Source: Sulfurovum sp. (lineage in GTDB: Bacteria; Campylobacterota; Campylobacteria; Campylobacterales; Sulfurovaceae). From it: a stretch of DNA of 25,917 bases. The stretch spans positions 1 through 25,917 of the forward strand of contig JAGGRU010000115.1 of assembly GCA_021159425.1 (NCBI GenBank), in the 5' to 3' direction. Position 1 is the stretch's first letter, and each line of letters begins with the position of its first letter. Below, one piece after another: positions 1 to 8,001 of the stretch. Position numbers and translations under genes: made by a program. The notes under the pieces were generated by a model, which did not search any database, was not told the origin of the DNA, and saw only the letters and a program-made list of their open reading frames with translations.

Positions 1-115
1 TTAAGATTCGGCATTTAGTGCCTCACTGTACTGAATTTTAATTCTTGTCATTTTTCATAATCCTATATTAAATATTATTTGGGAGTATAACTAAAAGAGG
101 TAAAATTTTAAACAT

Positions 116-448
116 TTACACGATAACCTTTAATATTTTTGCATACTCAGCCGGGATTTCAAAAGTCTTACCTTCCAAGTAAGAGGATGCCATAGTATTG
201 ATCCAGGCTCTTGATGTAGTCACACCATGTACTTTTAAAAAATGTTTTCCATTCTCTTCTGTCATTTCATAGTTTCTCACATGGACAGATAAAGGCTCAT
301 GTTCCCCATCAAGCATGACTTCCATCTCTATACTTTTTTGTTTAGAATCCAAATTTAATTTCAGCATCTTTCCATACTCCTTAATTTGTATATTTATGGC
401 AATCTTAGCAGCCTTTGAGAGTGCAATATCTTTCATTTTCTTAAACAT
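116..448 (-). CDS. conserved-looking hypothetical protein, 110 aa
   Basis: I do not recognise a named family. The product is a small soluble protein: residues 1-25 form a basic, probably helical N-terminus (MFKKMKDIALSKAAK), and the remainder alternates short strand-like stretches, suggesting a compact beta-rich domain. No signal peptide, membrane helix or catalytic motif is visible. The start is supported by AGGA about six bases upstream of the ATG. It lies 48 bp downstream of the EcsC-family gene on the same strand, so the two are probably co-transcribed. That pairing is the only functional hint, and the function remains unknown. Confidence 0.75.
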   Translation of the reverse strand: MFKKMKDIALSKAAKIAINIQIKEYGKMLKLNLDSKQKSIEMEVMLDGEHEPLSVHVRNYEMTEENGKHFLKVHGVTTSRAWINTMASSYLEGKTFEIPAEYAKILKVIV

Positions 449-496
449 ATTTTTTCCTGTTTTTCCTGAGTACTATTCCACTGTCTGCGTACACTG

Positions 497-1300
497 TCAC
501 TCCTGAATGATTGCATTATATACTTTCTGCACGACTTCTTTACCATATATTTTCTCAAGACGTCGTATGGCAAAATGTCCTTTTGCCATATCTTGGAAAT
601 GGTTTATGAACAATAGATTGATACCCGCTCCTCCACCAGCTCCCAGTAAAGGTATAGCCTGGGCAACAGCTTTTTCAGATACAGCAATACCAAAACGTGA
701 TGCAATAGACTCTATCACTTTTATCAGCATAGGCATATTCCCTCTTGCCAGTGCATCCTGTATGGCTTTTTGGCTCATACCTTCAACAGCTTTAAGTGCT
801 GCTTTCATTTCATAGGCAAGTCCGGCTCTTGCTGCATAGTAGGCACTCTCAGAAGCATCATCTTCCCTGCTCTTTTCACTACCCAGAGCAAATACCTGCA
901 AACACTCCAAACGTGTCTGAAACTCTCCAAGCTCTTCTCCCTCACAATGTGCTATCTCAGCAATGGAACGCAGCATGATCGTAGTCGATACAGGAAGTTC
1001 AAGAGGGAGAGCAAGCATACCAAAAACACCACCTGCTGCACCACTTGCAGTCACTGCTATTTTATGTTTTAGATTAGACGGGGTTTTGAGTTGCCTAAGA
1101 TCCATTGTACCTATGGCAAGGTCAAGAGATTTCTGAAGTGCCTTTTGGGTAGCATTGTTGATCGTTTGAGAATCGATCTTTTCCAAAGCAAACTCTATAG
1201 GTTTTCCAATGTAGTTTGCTGCCTTTATAGCAAACCCCGGATTCTCGAGTATCTTTTTTGCCTGAATGAGTATTTCCATATCCTTAGCAGATAATTGCAT
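497..1300 (-). CDS. EcsC family protein
   Basis: The 267-residue product matches the EcsC family (named after the third gene of the Bacillus ecs locus). Visible family traits are the long helical N-terminus, a Gly/Ala-rich central segment (TASGAAGGVFGMLALPLELPV, about residues 84-105) that could insert in or lie on a membrane, and a C-terminal Gly-rich stretch (IPLLGAGGGAGINLLF) followed by a HFAIRRLE-type helix. The start is well supported by a strong Shine-Dalgarno (AGGAGG) seven bases before the ATG. The molecular activity of EcsC proteins is not established; a membrane-associated role is inferred. It is the first gene of a two-gene minus-strand unit with the 110-aa hypothetical and is divergent from the RNA methyltransferase gene. 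Confidence 0.8.
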   Translation of the reverse strand: MQLSAKDMEILIQAKKILENPGFAIKAANYIGKPIEFALEKIDSQTINNATQKALQKSLDLAIGTMDLRQLKTPSNLKHKIAVTASGAAGGVFGMLALPLELPVSTTIMLRSIAEIAHCEGEELGEFQTRLECLQVFALGSEKSREDDASESAYYAARAGLAYEMKAALKAVEGMSQKAIQDALARGNMPMLIKVIESIASRFGIAVSEKAVAQAIPLLGAGGGAGINLLFINHFQDMAKGHFAIRRLEKIYGKEVVQKVYNAIIQE

Positions 1301-1345
1301 CTGTTTCCTCCTGTAATTTGTTCCATATGATCAAATTTAAACACT

Positions 1346-1351
1346 ATTATA
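1346..1351 (-). promoter_or_regulatory. putative -10 box for the EcsC-family operon
   Basis: On the minus strand this is a perfect TATAAT preceded by GA, about 45 bp upstream of the EcsC-family ATG, which would give a leader of roughly 35-40 nt containing the AGGAGG site. No good -35 is seen, which is usual for Campylobacterota sigma-70 promoters. Confidence 0.45.
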
Positions 1352-1383
1352 TCGTTTCTTATACATTAAAAAAATACTTACTG

Positions 1384-1389
1384 TACAAT
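1384..1389 (+). promoter_or_regulatory. putative -10 box for the RNA methyltransferase gene
   Basis: TACAAT ends six bases before the ATG at 1395, and there is no Shine-Dalgarno between them. If this is the real -10, transcription would begin at or next to the start codon and the message would be leaderless. Confidence 0.35.
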
Positions 1390-1394
1390 ACCCT

Positions 1395-2180
1395 ATGAAT
1401 TTTACAGTAGTTACAGACATAGATGACAAATCGCTTACACTCTACCATCAGTTTCGTGAAAATGCTTTTAGAGAAGACGGCTCTTTTATTGCAGATAGTC
1501 CTAAAGTAGTTAATCTGCTTTTGGAAGAAGGTATAGAAGTCAAAAGTATTTTGGCAACACAAAGCTATTATGATGAATTCTCTGAGCTGATCAGTACATA
1601 CAAAGATGCCATTTTATACCTGGCTACAAAAGAACAGATGCAAAACATTGTAGGGCATAAAATACACCACAATGTCATGATGCATGGCATACGTCCAAAA
1701 GAGACCCCTCTCCATGAGTTGGGAGACAACATCATTATGTTGGATGAGATCTCTTCCACCCAAAACATAGGTGCTATTGCACGTTCTGCAGCTGCCATAG
1801 GCATAGACTCCTACCTTGTACCCTCTTACGGACCACACCCCTATTCTCGTCGTGCATTACGTGTTTCTATGGGTCACATCTCAATGCTTAAAACCCATAT
1901 CTACTCTGACATCAAAGAGACAATCATAAGCCTAAAAGAAAATGGATACAGGATCTACGCTGCAGAAGTAACAGAAGATTCTACACCTCTTTCCTCTGTA
2001 AAAGTTGTTGACAAATGGGTACTGCTAATGGGACATGAAGGATCCGGACTTTCAGATGATGTTTTAGCGATTTGTGATGAAGTGGTTACCATTGAAATGA
2101 TGGAAGGGGTTAAAAGTTTCAATGTGGGGGTTGCTGCTTCTATTATGATGTATCAGTTTAAACATAAACAAACATCGTAG
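1395..2180 (+). CDS. SpoU/TrmH family RNA 2'-O-methyltransferase
   Basis: The 261-residue protein is an AdoMet-dependent RNA ribose methyltransferase of the SPOUT (SpoU/TrmH) class. Residues 1-100 form an N-terminal substrate-binding domain. The catalytic trefoil-knot domain follows, with motif 1 NIGAIARSAAAIG (about residues 123-135, bearing the conserved Asn and Arg), motif 2 LLMGHEGSGLSD (about 209-220) and motif 3 in EGVKSFNVGVAASIMMY. The exact target (rRNA Gm or tRNA Gm) cannot be told from sequence. No Shine-Dalgarno precedes the ATG; see the leaderless finding. Its TAG stop codon lies in the GTAG head of a REP-like repeat, so the last residues may have been altered by repeat insertion. 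Confidence 0.85.
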   Translation: MNFTVVTDIDDKSLTLYHQFRENAFREDGSFIADSPKVVNLLLEEGIEVKSILATQSYYDEFSELISTYKDAILYLATKEQMQNIVGHKIHHNVMMHGIRPKETPLHELGDNIIMLDEISSTQNIGAIARSAAAIGIDSYLVPSYGPHPYSRRALRVSMGHISMLKTHIYSDIKETIISLKENGYRIYAAEVTEDSTPLSSVKVVDKWVLLMGHEGSGLSDDVLAICDEVVTIEMMEGVKSFNVGVAASIMMYQFKHKQTS

Positions 2181-2196
2181 GGTCGATTTATCGACC
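2177..2196 (+). repeat. REP-like palindrome (forward), overlaps the methyltransferase stop
   Basis: GTAGGGTCGATTTATCGACC consists of a GTAG head followed by a GGTCGAT/ATCGACC hairpin. The head-plus-palindrome layout is the hallmark of REP sequences linked to RAYT (TnpA-REP) transposases. It pairs head-to-head with the inverted copy starting 12 bp downstream, forming a BIME-like unit. It probably also acts as a 3' hairpin between the convergent methyltransferase and purH genes. Confidence 0.7.
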
Positions 2197-2207
2197 ATGA
2201 TATACAA

Positions 2208-2227
2208 GGTCGGTAAACCGACCCTAC
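2208..2227 (-). repeat. REP-like palindrome (inverted partner)
   Basis: On the minus strand it reads GTAGGGTCGGTTTACCGACC, the same GTAG head and hairpin as the forward copy at 2177, and it is base-for-base the same as the copy upstream of purH (3845-3864). Compared with the forward copy, the hairpin has compensatory changes (GAT/ATC versus GGT/ACC), so stem pairing is kept. Confidence 0.75.
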
Positions 2228-2257
2228 ACAACACTCTACAGTAAAGATGTAGATGCC

Positions 2258-2283
2258 GTAGGGTGTTGTCCCCCGACGACACC
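2258..2283 (+). repeat. second-type REP-like palindrome
   Basis: This has a GTAG head, then GGTGTTGTC, a CCCC loop and GACGACACC. The stem is nine pairs with one T/G wobble. It uses the same head as the neighbouring repeats with an unrelated stem, and its last base lies 10 bp from the purH stop codon. Confidence 0.6.
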
Positions 2284-2293
2284 AAAAATACCA

Positions 2294-3826
2294 TTAATGC
2301 AAGAAGTGTCTCACCGTAGTAAAATAAAGAGAGATACCATGCTCATTCGCAGCTTCAATGACTTCATCATCTCTAATGCTTCCACCAGGCTCAATGATTG
2401 CTTTTACACCCGCTTCCGCAGCAGCATCGATACTGTCACGGAACGGGAAGAATGCTTCTGATGCCATAGCTGCTCCGGAAACATCTATATCCATCTCTTT
2501 TGCTTTTTTCAAGGCACATTGAGCAGCATCTACACGAGATGTCATACCCATACCTACTGCTACCATTGCTGAATCTTTTACATACACAACACAGTTAGAC
2601 TTTGTAAGACCTGCCACTTTCCAGGCGATCTCCAAGTCTTTCATCTCCTGCTCTGTGGCAGTAAGTTCTGACTTTTTGTGTGCATTGTGTACTTCATTGT
2701 CACAGATGCAGTCAGAGTTTTGATATACAAATCCGCCGTCTACATGTTTGAAGTCATGAGAGTCTTTACTCATAACCAATTTAGATCCACCCTGAGAAAA
2801 AAGTTTCAAACGTTTTTTCTTTGCAAATACTTCCAGTGCTTCTGCTTCAAAGTCTGCCGCCATAACTACTTCTAAAAATATCTCATTCATCTTCTCAGCA
2901 AGCTCTTTTGTCACTACACCATTGACTGCAACAACACCACCAAAGGCAGATACAGGATCACATCTAAGTGCTTCTGTGTACGATTCAATCAATGAACCTT
3001 TAATAGCAAAACCACATGGGTTACCGTGTTTTACAATACATACAGCATTCGCGTCACCAAAACTAGAAGCAATTTTAAGCGCACCATTTACATCGTTAAC
3101 ATTGTTGAAAGAGGCTTCACCTTTTACTTGTTTAAAGTTATCAGAAAAGTGCGTGTCAAACTCATAGAGTGCTCCTTTTTGGTGTGGGTTCTCTCCATAA
3201 CGTGTCTGGAACGATTTTTTACCGGTGATGAATTGATACTCACCAAAACCACCATTAAAACGGCCATTCATATAGTTTGCGATCATAGCATCATAGGCTG
3301 CTGTATGTTCAAATGCTTTGATCATTAGATCACGTCTGAATTCTATGCTGTCAGACCCTGTTTCCAATGCAGTCAATACATCTTCATAGTCATTTACATT
3401 AGTAACTATAAGTACATCATTGAAGTTCTTTGCTGCAGAACGAACCATTGTTGGTCCACCAATGTCGATATTCTCGATGATCTCAGCAAAATCTTCTGTT
3501 CTCTCGATAGTCTCTTTAAAAGGATAAAGATTTACACAAACAAGGTCTATACCTTCAACGCCAAGCTCTTTGGCCTGTGCCACATGTGCTGCATCTCCTC
3601 TTTTATGAAGAATTCCACCATGCACATATGGGTTCAAAGTCTTCACACGACCTTCAAAACACTCAGGGAATTTAGTGATTTCATCAATCTCTATTACGCT
3701 AATGCCAGCCGTATTTAAAGTCTTATAGGTACCACCTGTAGAGATGATCTCCCAACCAAGTTTCTCCAAAGCTCTTGCAAACTCAACAATGCCATTTTTA
3801 TCACTAACGCTTAGTAATGCTCTCAT
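2294..3826 (-). CDS. purH: bifunctional AICAR transformylase / IMP cyclohydrolase
   Basis: PurH catalyses the last two steps of de novo IMP synthesis: formylation of AICAR using 10-formyl-THF, then ring closure of FAICAR. The N-terminal MGS-like cyclohydrolase domain begins [17 protein letters not shown] and contains STGGTY. The C-terminal transformylase domain has the KHGNPCG signature. With the start at 3826 the protein is 510 residues, normal for the family. An in-frame ATG at 3868 would add 14 residues (MCRVGLPT...), but these are translated from a REP-like repeat and the purL-purH spacer, so that extension is rejected. A purine-rich AAAGAAAGAGAG stretch precedes the chosen ATG. The gene lies 75 bp downstream of purL on the same strand. 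Confidence 0.95.
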   Translation of the reverse strand: MRALLSVSDKNGIVEFARALEKLGWEIISTGGTYKTLNTAGISVIEIDEITKFPECFEGRVKTLNPYVHGGILHKRGDAAHVAQAKELGVEGIDLVCVNLYPFKETIERTEDFAEIIENIDIGGPTMVRSAAKNFNDVLIVTNVNDYEDVLTALETGSDSIEFRRDLMIKAFEHTAAYDAMIANYMNGRFNGGFGEYQFITGKKSFQTRYGENPHQKGALYEFDTHFSDNFKQVKGEASFNNVNDVNGALKIASSFGDANAVCIVKHGNPCGFAIKGSLIESYTEALRCDPVSAFGGVVAVNGVVTKELAEKMNEIFLEVVMAADFEAEALEVFAKKKRLKLFSQGGSKLVMSKDSHDFKHVDGGFVYQNSDCICDNEVHNAHKKSELTATEQEMKDLEIAWKVAGLTKSNCVVYVKDSAMVAVGMGMTSRVDAAQCALKKAKEMDIDVSGAAMASEAFFPFRDSIDAAAEAGVKAIIEPGGSIRDDEVIEAANEHGISLYFTTVRHFLH

Positions 3827-3844
3827 TTTTCTCTCTTTCTTTGT

Positions 3845-3864
3845 GGTCGGTAAACCGACCCTAC
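3845..3864 (-). repeat. REP-like palindrome between purL and purH
   Basis: The minus strand reads GTAGGGTCGGTTTACCGACC, identical to the copy at 2208-2227. It occupies most of the 75-bp purL-purH spacer and creates the spurious upstream in-frame ATG of purH. As a transcribed hairpin inside an operon it could protect the 3' end of the upstream purL message. Confidence 0.75.
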
Positions 3865-3901
3865 ACATTTATTTAACTCAAACTACAATAGAAATTAAAG
3901 A

Positions 3902-6124
3902 CTACAGATCCTGCTCGATGATACGGGCAAAAGTATTAAAGTAAATATCTTTCACTTTTTCCATAGAAAGCTCTACATCATTCACTTTTACGATATCACC
4001 ACCTATCTTACCGATCACTTCAGCTCTTAACCCAAGCCCGGAAGCGATAGCAAGTACTTCATCGAGATCCTCATCACTCACTTCAACCAATGCTCTGCTT
4101 TGTGATTCATCAAAGATATTTCTACTGTCATCAACCGATACTTTGGCAGATATTCCTTTACCGGAGACCGCTGCCATTTTAGAGAGAGCAATAGCGACCC
4201 CCCCTAAATTCACATCTTTTGCAGATTTAAGAAGTCCTTCCTTATTGGCTTCAATAACAAGTTCCCAAAGTCCCAGTTCCATTTTGTAGTCAAAGTCCGG
4301 TAATTTCCCTACTGTTTCAGCAAAAAGTTCTTTAATATAAAGTGATCCGCCAAACTCGCCTTTTGTTTCACCAAGAAGAACAATATTCGACCCCTCTTCC
4401 TGGAAACATGAAGGAAGTACTTTGTCCTGATCATCATTTAATCCAACCATTACAATGGCAGGCGTAGGGAAGACAGAAATACCGTTTGTTTCATTGTAAA
4501 GTGAAACGTTTCCGGAGACAACCGGAGTATTGAGAGCAATACATGCTTCTTTAATACCCTCACAACCTTCTGCAAACTGCCACATGACTTCCGGATTTTC
4601 AGGGTTACCGTAGTTCAAACAGTCCGTAATGGAAAGTGGTCTTGCTCCTGACATTGCTACATTTCTTCCGGATTCAACCACTGCAAGTGCCGCACCTTTT
4701 CTAGGGTCAATGTAGCAGTAACGAGGGTTACAGTCAGAAGACATAGCCAAAGCTCTACCATTTTCTTTAATACGAATACAAGAGGCATCAAGAGATCCAG
4801 GTCCTTTTGCTGTATTGGTCTGTACCATAGAGTCATACTGATTATAGACCCAGGATTTATCTACCACTTCAATAGAAGTAAAGAGTTTTTCATACACTTC
4901 CTGATCTTCCATTTCTACATAGTCTTCGACAGATTTTGCATTTACTTCATCCAAATATTTTGGTCTTGAAGTGGGTCTGTCCAGGATCGGTGCTTCTTCA
5001 CTCACAGGAGCGATCGGCATATCACAAACCTGCTCACCGTGCCAAAACAACTCCATCCTTTCTGTATCGGTTACTTCACCGATGACGGCAACATCCAATT
5101 CCCATTTTTCAAAGATATCGATGATCTCCTGCTCTCTGCCTTTTTTGGCACAGATCAGCATACGCTCCTGAGATTCAGACAACATAAAGTCATAAGGTGT
5201 CATGCCCTCTTCCCTTGCCGGAACTTTGTCAAGATGCATAATGAGTCCTGCACCTGTTTTACCTGCCATTTCAAAAGCGGATGAAGTAAGACCTGCTGCA
5301 CCCATATCCTGAATACCTATAATGTGGTCTGTTTTGAAAAGTTCCAAACAGGCTTCAAGAAGCAGCTTTTCTGTAAAGGGGTCACCCACCTGTACGGTAG
5401 GACGAAGTGATTTTGACTCTTCAGTAAATGAATCTGAAGACATGACCGCACCACCAAGACCGTCACGACCTGTTTTAGATCCAACATACATCACCGGGTT
5501 ACCTATACCCGAAGCTACTCCAAGGAAAATTTCATCAGATTTTACCAGTCCCAATGCAAATGCATTTACAAGGATATTACCATTGTAAGACTCATCAAAA
5601 CTCACTTCTCCACCGATGGTCGGCACTCCCATACAATTACCATAAGAGCCGATACCGTCAACGACACCGCGAACAAGGTGTCTTTGGTATTTGTTTGTAT
5701 CTGAGTTTCCTCTTATTTTTCCAAAACGTAAAGCATTGAGATTGGCTACAGGTCTTGCACCCATTGTAAAGATATCTCTCAAGATCCCGCCAACTCCTGT
5801 TGCTGCACCCTGAAAAGGCTCAATGAATGAAGGGTGGTTGTGACTCTCCATCTTAAAGACAGCAGCCATACCGTCACCAATATCAATTACACCGGCATTT
5901 TCACCCGGTCCCTGAATGACCCATGGTGCTTTTGTAGGGAAACCATTAAGGTATTTTTTACTTGATTTATATGAACAGTGTTCAGACCACATGGCTGAAA
6001 AAATACCGATCTCAACGATATTGGGATGTCTGCCATTCAAAATACGTAAAATATCTTCATACTCTTCTTTGCTAAGCTTATGACTCTTTAAAACTTCATC
6101 TAGATCTTTGATAGGTTGTGACAT
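3902..6124 (-). CDS. purL: phosphoribosylformylglycinamidine synthase, short-form PurL subunit
   Basis: This ATP-dependent subunit converts FGAR to FGAM in purine synthesis. At 740 residues it is the short PurL, which works with separate PurS and PurQ (neither is in this window) rather than the fused ~1300-residue enzyme. Visible signatures are [11 protein letters not shown] (about residues 45-55), [25 protein letters not shown] in two parts (nucleotide and metal site, about 93-117), the [13 protein letters not shown] loop and the second-half [10 protein letters not shown] and GNVSLYNET motifs. The start has AAAGGA eight bases upstream. It heads a purL-purH transcription unit. Confidence 0.95.
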   Translation of the reverse strand: MSQPIKDLDEVLKSHKLSKEEYEDILRILNGRHPNIVEIGIFSAMWSEHCSYKSSKKYLNGFPTKAPWVIQGPGENAGVIDIGDGMAAVFKMESHNHPSFIEPFQGAATGVGGILRDIFTMGARPVANLNALRFGKIRGNSDTNKYQRHLVRGVVDGIGSYGNCMGVPTIGGEVSFDESYNGNILVNAFALGLVKSDEIFLGVASGIGNPVMYVGSKTGRDGLGGAVMSSDSFTEESKSLRPTVQVGDPFTEKLLLEACLELFKTDHIIGIQDMGAAGLTSSAFEMAGKTGAGLIMHLDKVPAREEGMTPYDFMLSESQERMLICAKKGREQEIIDIFEKWELDVAVIGEVTDTERMELFWHGEQVCDMPIAPVSEEAPILDRPTSRPKYLDEVNAKSVEDYVEMEDQEVYEKLFTSIEVVDKSWVYNQYDSMVQTNTAKGPGSLDASCIRIKENGRALAMSSDCNPRYCYIDPRKGAALAVVESGRNVAMSGARPLSITDCLNYGNPENPEVMWQFAEGCEGIKEACIALNTPVVSGNVSLYNETNGISVFPTPAIVMVGLNDDQDKVLPSCFQEEGSNIVLLGETKGEFGGSLYIKELFAETVGKLPDFDYKMELGLWELVIEANKEGLLKSAKDVNLGGVAIALSKMAAVSGKGISAKVSVDDSRNIFDESQSRALVEVSDEDLDEVLAIASGLGLRAEVIGKIGGDIVKVNDVELSMEKVKDIYFNTFARIIEQDL

Positions 6125-6216
6125 AAATTGTGTCCTTTTAGGAGGTGAATTAAGGAGTTTATTTTACTTAAAAAGTACTAATAAAGTGATGAAAAGGTAG
6201 AATATCTCATCTGTAT

Positions 6217-6245
6217 CTCGTTCCCATCGGGACGATGGGAACGAG
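6217..6245. repeat. perfect 12-bp hairpin upstream of dut
   Basis: CTCGTTCCCATC, a five-base GGGAC loop, and GATGGGAACGAG form a perfect 12-bp stem in the purL-dut divergent spacer. The GTTCCCA/TGGGAAC core resembles dispersed palindromes known in many bacteria. It lies 22 bp before the dut ATG and contains an in-frame upstream ATG (6235), which makes a false N-terminal extension. Confidence 0.65.
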
Positions 6246-6267
6246 GAATAATATTCTAAGGCTTTTT

Positions 6268-6948
6268 ATGGACAAAATATTACAAATGCTTGAGTTGCAA
6301 CAACAACTCAATGATGCGACCAATGGTCTGGGGTGGGAAGACGGAATAACAAAGAACGGTAAACCTATTGACTGGAAACGCTGTACTTACCTTGAATGTG
6401 CTGAACTTATTGAGTCTTACCCCTGGAAACATTGGAAAAACATTGATGCAAGACCGGATTATGCCAATATTAAAATAGAAGCTGTAGACATTTGGCACTT
6501 TATTATGTCACAGGGGCTGGAAGATTACAAAAGAGGAGATCTCGGAAGCATTGAAACACTTGCCAAGAATATTAATGATCTTGCAAATTATTCAGACTTC
6601 TCAGGAGAGTTAAAAGAGCATTTCAAAGACTACTATGAGCAAATTGCTGTAGTAGAAGTGTTGATGAAAACGCTCTTTTGTGAAGGAACAACAGAAAAAC
6701 TTATGGCTGCATTCATTGATGTTGCTATGCAGTCAGGACTGAATCTTGATACACTGTATACACTTTATGTAGGGAAAAATATACTCAATCAGTTTAGACA
6801 GGATCACGGATATAAAGAAGGAACTTATATTAAGATATGGAATGGTGAAGAAGATAATGTCACGATGCAAAAAGTTTTAGAAGAGAATGAAAATGTAAAA
6901 CCGAATGAGCTCTATAAGGCGTTAGAAGCAGCTTACCCAAAAGGGTAA
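6268..6948 (+). CDS. dut: dimeric dUTP diphosphatase (Campylobacter type)
   Basis: The enzyme hydrolyses dUTP to dUMP and PPi, keeping uracil out of DNA and feeding thymidylate synthesis. The 226-residue protein is an all-alpha, MazG-like dimeric dUTPase, unrelated to the trimeric family. The metal-binding acidic motifs are visible: ECAE (E43, E46) and EAVD (E71, D74), with the IDWKRC and PWKHWKNI segments typical of C. jejuni Dut. The ATG at 6268 is chosen because it gives the usual N-terminus and has AAGG upstream. An in-frame ATG at 6235 lies inside the hairpin and is rejected. The stop codon sits in a 7-bp hairpin that could end transcription toward the convergent lipoprotein gene. Confidence 0.92.
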   Translation: MDKILQMLELQQQLNDATNGLGWEDGITKNGKPIDWKRCTYLECAELIESYPWKHWKNIDARPDYANIKIEAVDIWHFIMSQGLEDYKRGDLGSIETLAKNINDLANYSDFSGELKEHFKDYYEQIAVVEVLMKTLFCEGTTEKLMAAFIDVAMQSGLNLDTLYTLYVGKNILNQFRQDHGYKEGTYIKIWNGEEDNVTMQKVLEENENVKPNELYKALEAAYPKG

Positions 6949-6949
6949 G
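6932..6949. terminator. hairpin over the dut stop codon
   Basis: CTTACCC, loop AAAA, GGGTAAG is a perfect 7-bp stem overlapping the last codons and stop of dut, 11 bp from the stop of the convergent lipoprotein gene. There is no clear U-tract on either side, so a role in termination or 3'-end stability is only inferred. Confidence 0.35.
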
Positions 6950-6959
6950 TTCACGCATA

Positions 6960-7616
6960 CTAGTCTAAGAATCTACTTAGATCCTGTTCAACTATATTAT
7001 TTCCGGATACACTCACTTTCGTTGCTATTCTTATGCTTTTTGGTGTATCATATCCACATTCTGTACCACACTTTACTGTACCGATAAGGTAATAACTTCC
7101 TGACGGGACACCATAAAATGCATACTTACCATTTGTATCGGAAGCAGTAAATCTTAAATAGTTAAATAGTTTAGAATCTGCTTTTTGCATTTTGGCACCA
7201 CCAATATAGCTGGCACTGTACCATTGATTTGAATACGATGTTACAGGATTCAAATAAAGTCTTGTTCCGGAACCTGGAATTTTTTTACCATAGGTATCAT
7301 TCACATAAATATTACCTGAAATAGTACCCTTACCTGTTCTTGCCAAACCGTTATATTCAGATGTAGGAAAAGGAATACGTGCCAATTTTTGTGATTCCTG
7401 ACTTTCAGTAATAGCCGTCTCCCTCTCAGTCACACTCTCATCCAAGTCAGAGATATCTATACTCTCTTCATCTAAACGTGTTTGATCTTCCCAGTTACCT
7501 TGTCCCTGTTGCTGACTATAGTTCTGCTGAGGACGTTTTAGGTCACTTTGAACACATCCTGAAAGAATAAAAAGCCCAATGAGAGAGCTTAAAAATAATA
7601 GTTGTTTTTTTGACAT
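6960..7616 (-). CDS. lipoprotein with a carboxypeptidase-regulatory-like (beta-sandwich) C-terminus
   Basis: The 218-residue protein starts with a lipoprotein signal peptide ending in the lipobox LSGC (Cys21). A Gln/Asp/Glu-rich linker covers about residues 22-85. The C-terminal half begins GTISGNIYVND and includes TASDTNGKYAFYGVPSGSYYL, the pattern of CarboxypepD_reg-like or SdrB-like folds (a DxxGxYxFxxLxxGxY core). It is likely an anchored envelope structural or binding module with no catalytic role; the partner is unknown. AAGGA lies about nine bases before the ATG. It ends 11 bp from the convergent dut gene. Confidence 0.8.
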   Translation of the reverse strand: MSKKQLLFLSSLIGLFILSGCVQSDLKRPQQNYSQQQGQGNWEDQTRLDEESIDISDLDESVTERETAITESQESQKLARIPFPTSEYNGLARTGKGTISGNIYVNDTYGKKIPGSGTRLYLNPVTSYSNQWYSASYIGGAKMQKADSKLFNYLRFTASDTNGKYAFYGVPSGSYYLIGTVKCGTECGYDTPKSIRIATKVSVSGNNIVEQDLSRFLD

Positions 7617-7680
7617 AAAAGATATTCCTTGTATTTCGATCTATTCAGATTTTATTTTATTAATTTATCATTATACTGTA

Positions 7681-7992
7681 TTAACATTTGTTTTTACGAT
7701 TATTTTTACGTTTCTCTAAAAACTTTTGCAAATAACCTTTTGCCTTTTCATCACCGGAAAAGGCAGCTTTTTGATACCAATACGCTGCCTTTTCACAATT
7801 TTTCTCCAGTATCTTGCCTTTTTGGTAATGTTGTGCAAGTTCTTGCTGTGCTTTTACTTCTCCCTCTTTTGCAAAACGATGCAAGTTTTTTATTTTTCGT
7901 TTTTCACCAAAATAAAACTTCTTGGTATTAAAGATAAACCAGAGAGTAAATACAATTAGTCCTACAATAAGATAAAGTTCAAAATTTTCCAT
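7681..7992 (-). CDS. small membrane-anchored Sel1-repeat protein
   Basis: The product is about 103 residues. An N-terminal transmembrane helix (YLIVGLIVFTLWFIF) is followed by two Sel1/TPR-like helical repeats, recognisable by GEVKAQQELAQHYQKG and KAAYWYQKAAFSGDEKAKGYLQ, and a very basic tail (KRKNNRKNKC). The repeats would serve as a protein-binding scaffold facing the cytoplasm or periplasm. Two tandem ATGs exist (7995 and 7992). The Shine-Dalgarno TAGGAG, which overlaps the mnmE stop codon, is better spaced for the second. It is the last gene of the rpmH-to-mnmE run; its function is unknown. Confidence 0.75.
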   Translation of the reverse strand: MENFELYLIVGLIVFTLWFIFNTKKFYFGEKRKIKNLHRFAKEGEVKAQQELAQHYQKGKILEKNCEKAAYWYQKAAFSGDEKAKGYLQKFLEKRKNNRKNKC

Positions 7993-8001
7993 CATTATCT
8001 C

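Noticed and set aside
1..51. Minus-strand 16-codon ORF MTRIKIQYSEALNAES
   Set aside because: Too short to support, with only a weak AGGA upstream and no recognisable homology; it could be chance.
3827..3868. Upstream ATG extending PurH by 14 residues
   Set aside because: The extension is translated from a REP-like repeat and spacer; PurH proteins begin at the [14 protein letters not shown] sequence.
6235..6267. Upstream ATG extending the dUTPase
   Set aside because: It lies inside a perfect hairpin; the family N-terminus and the AAGG site fit the ATG at 6268.
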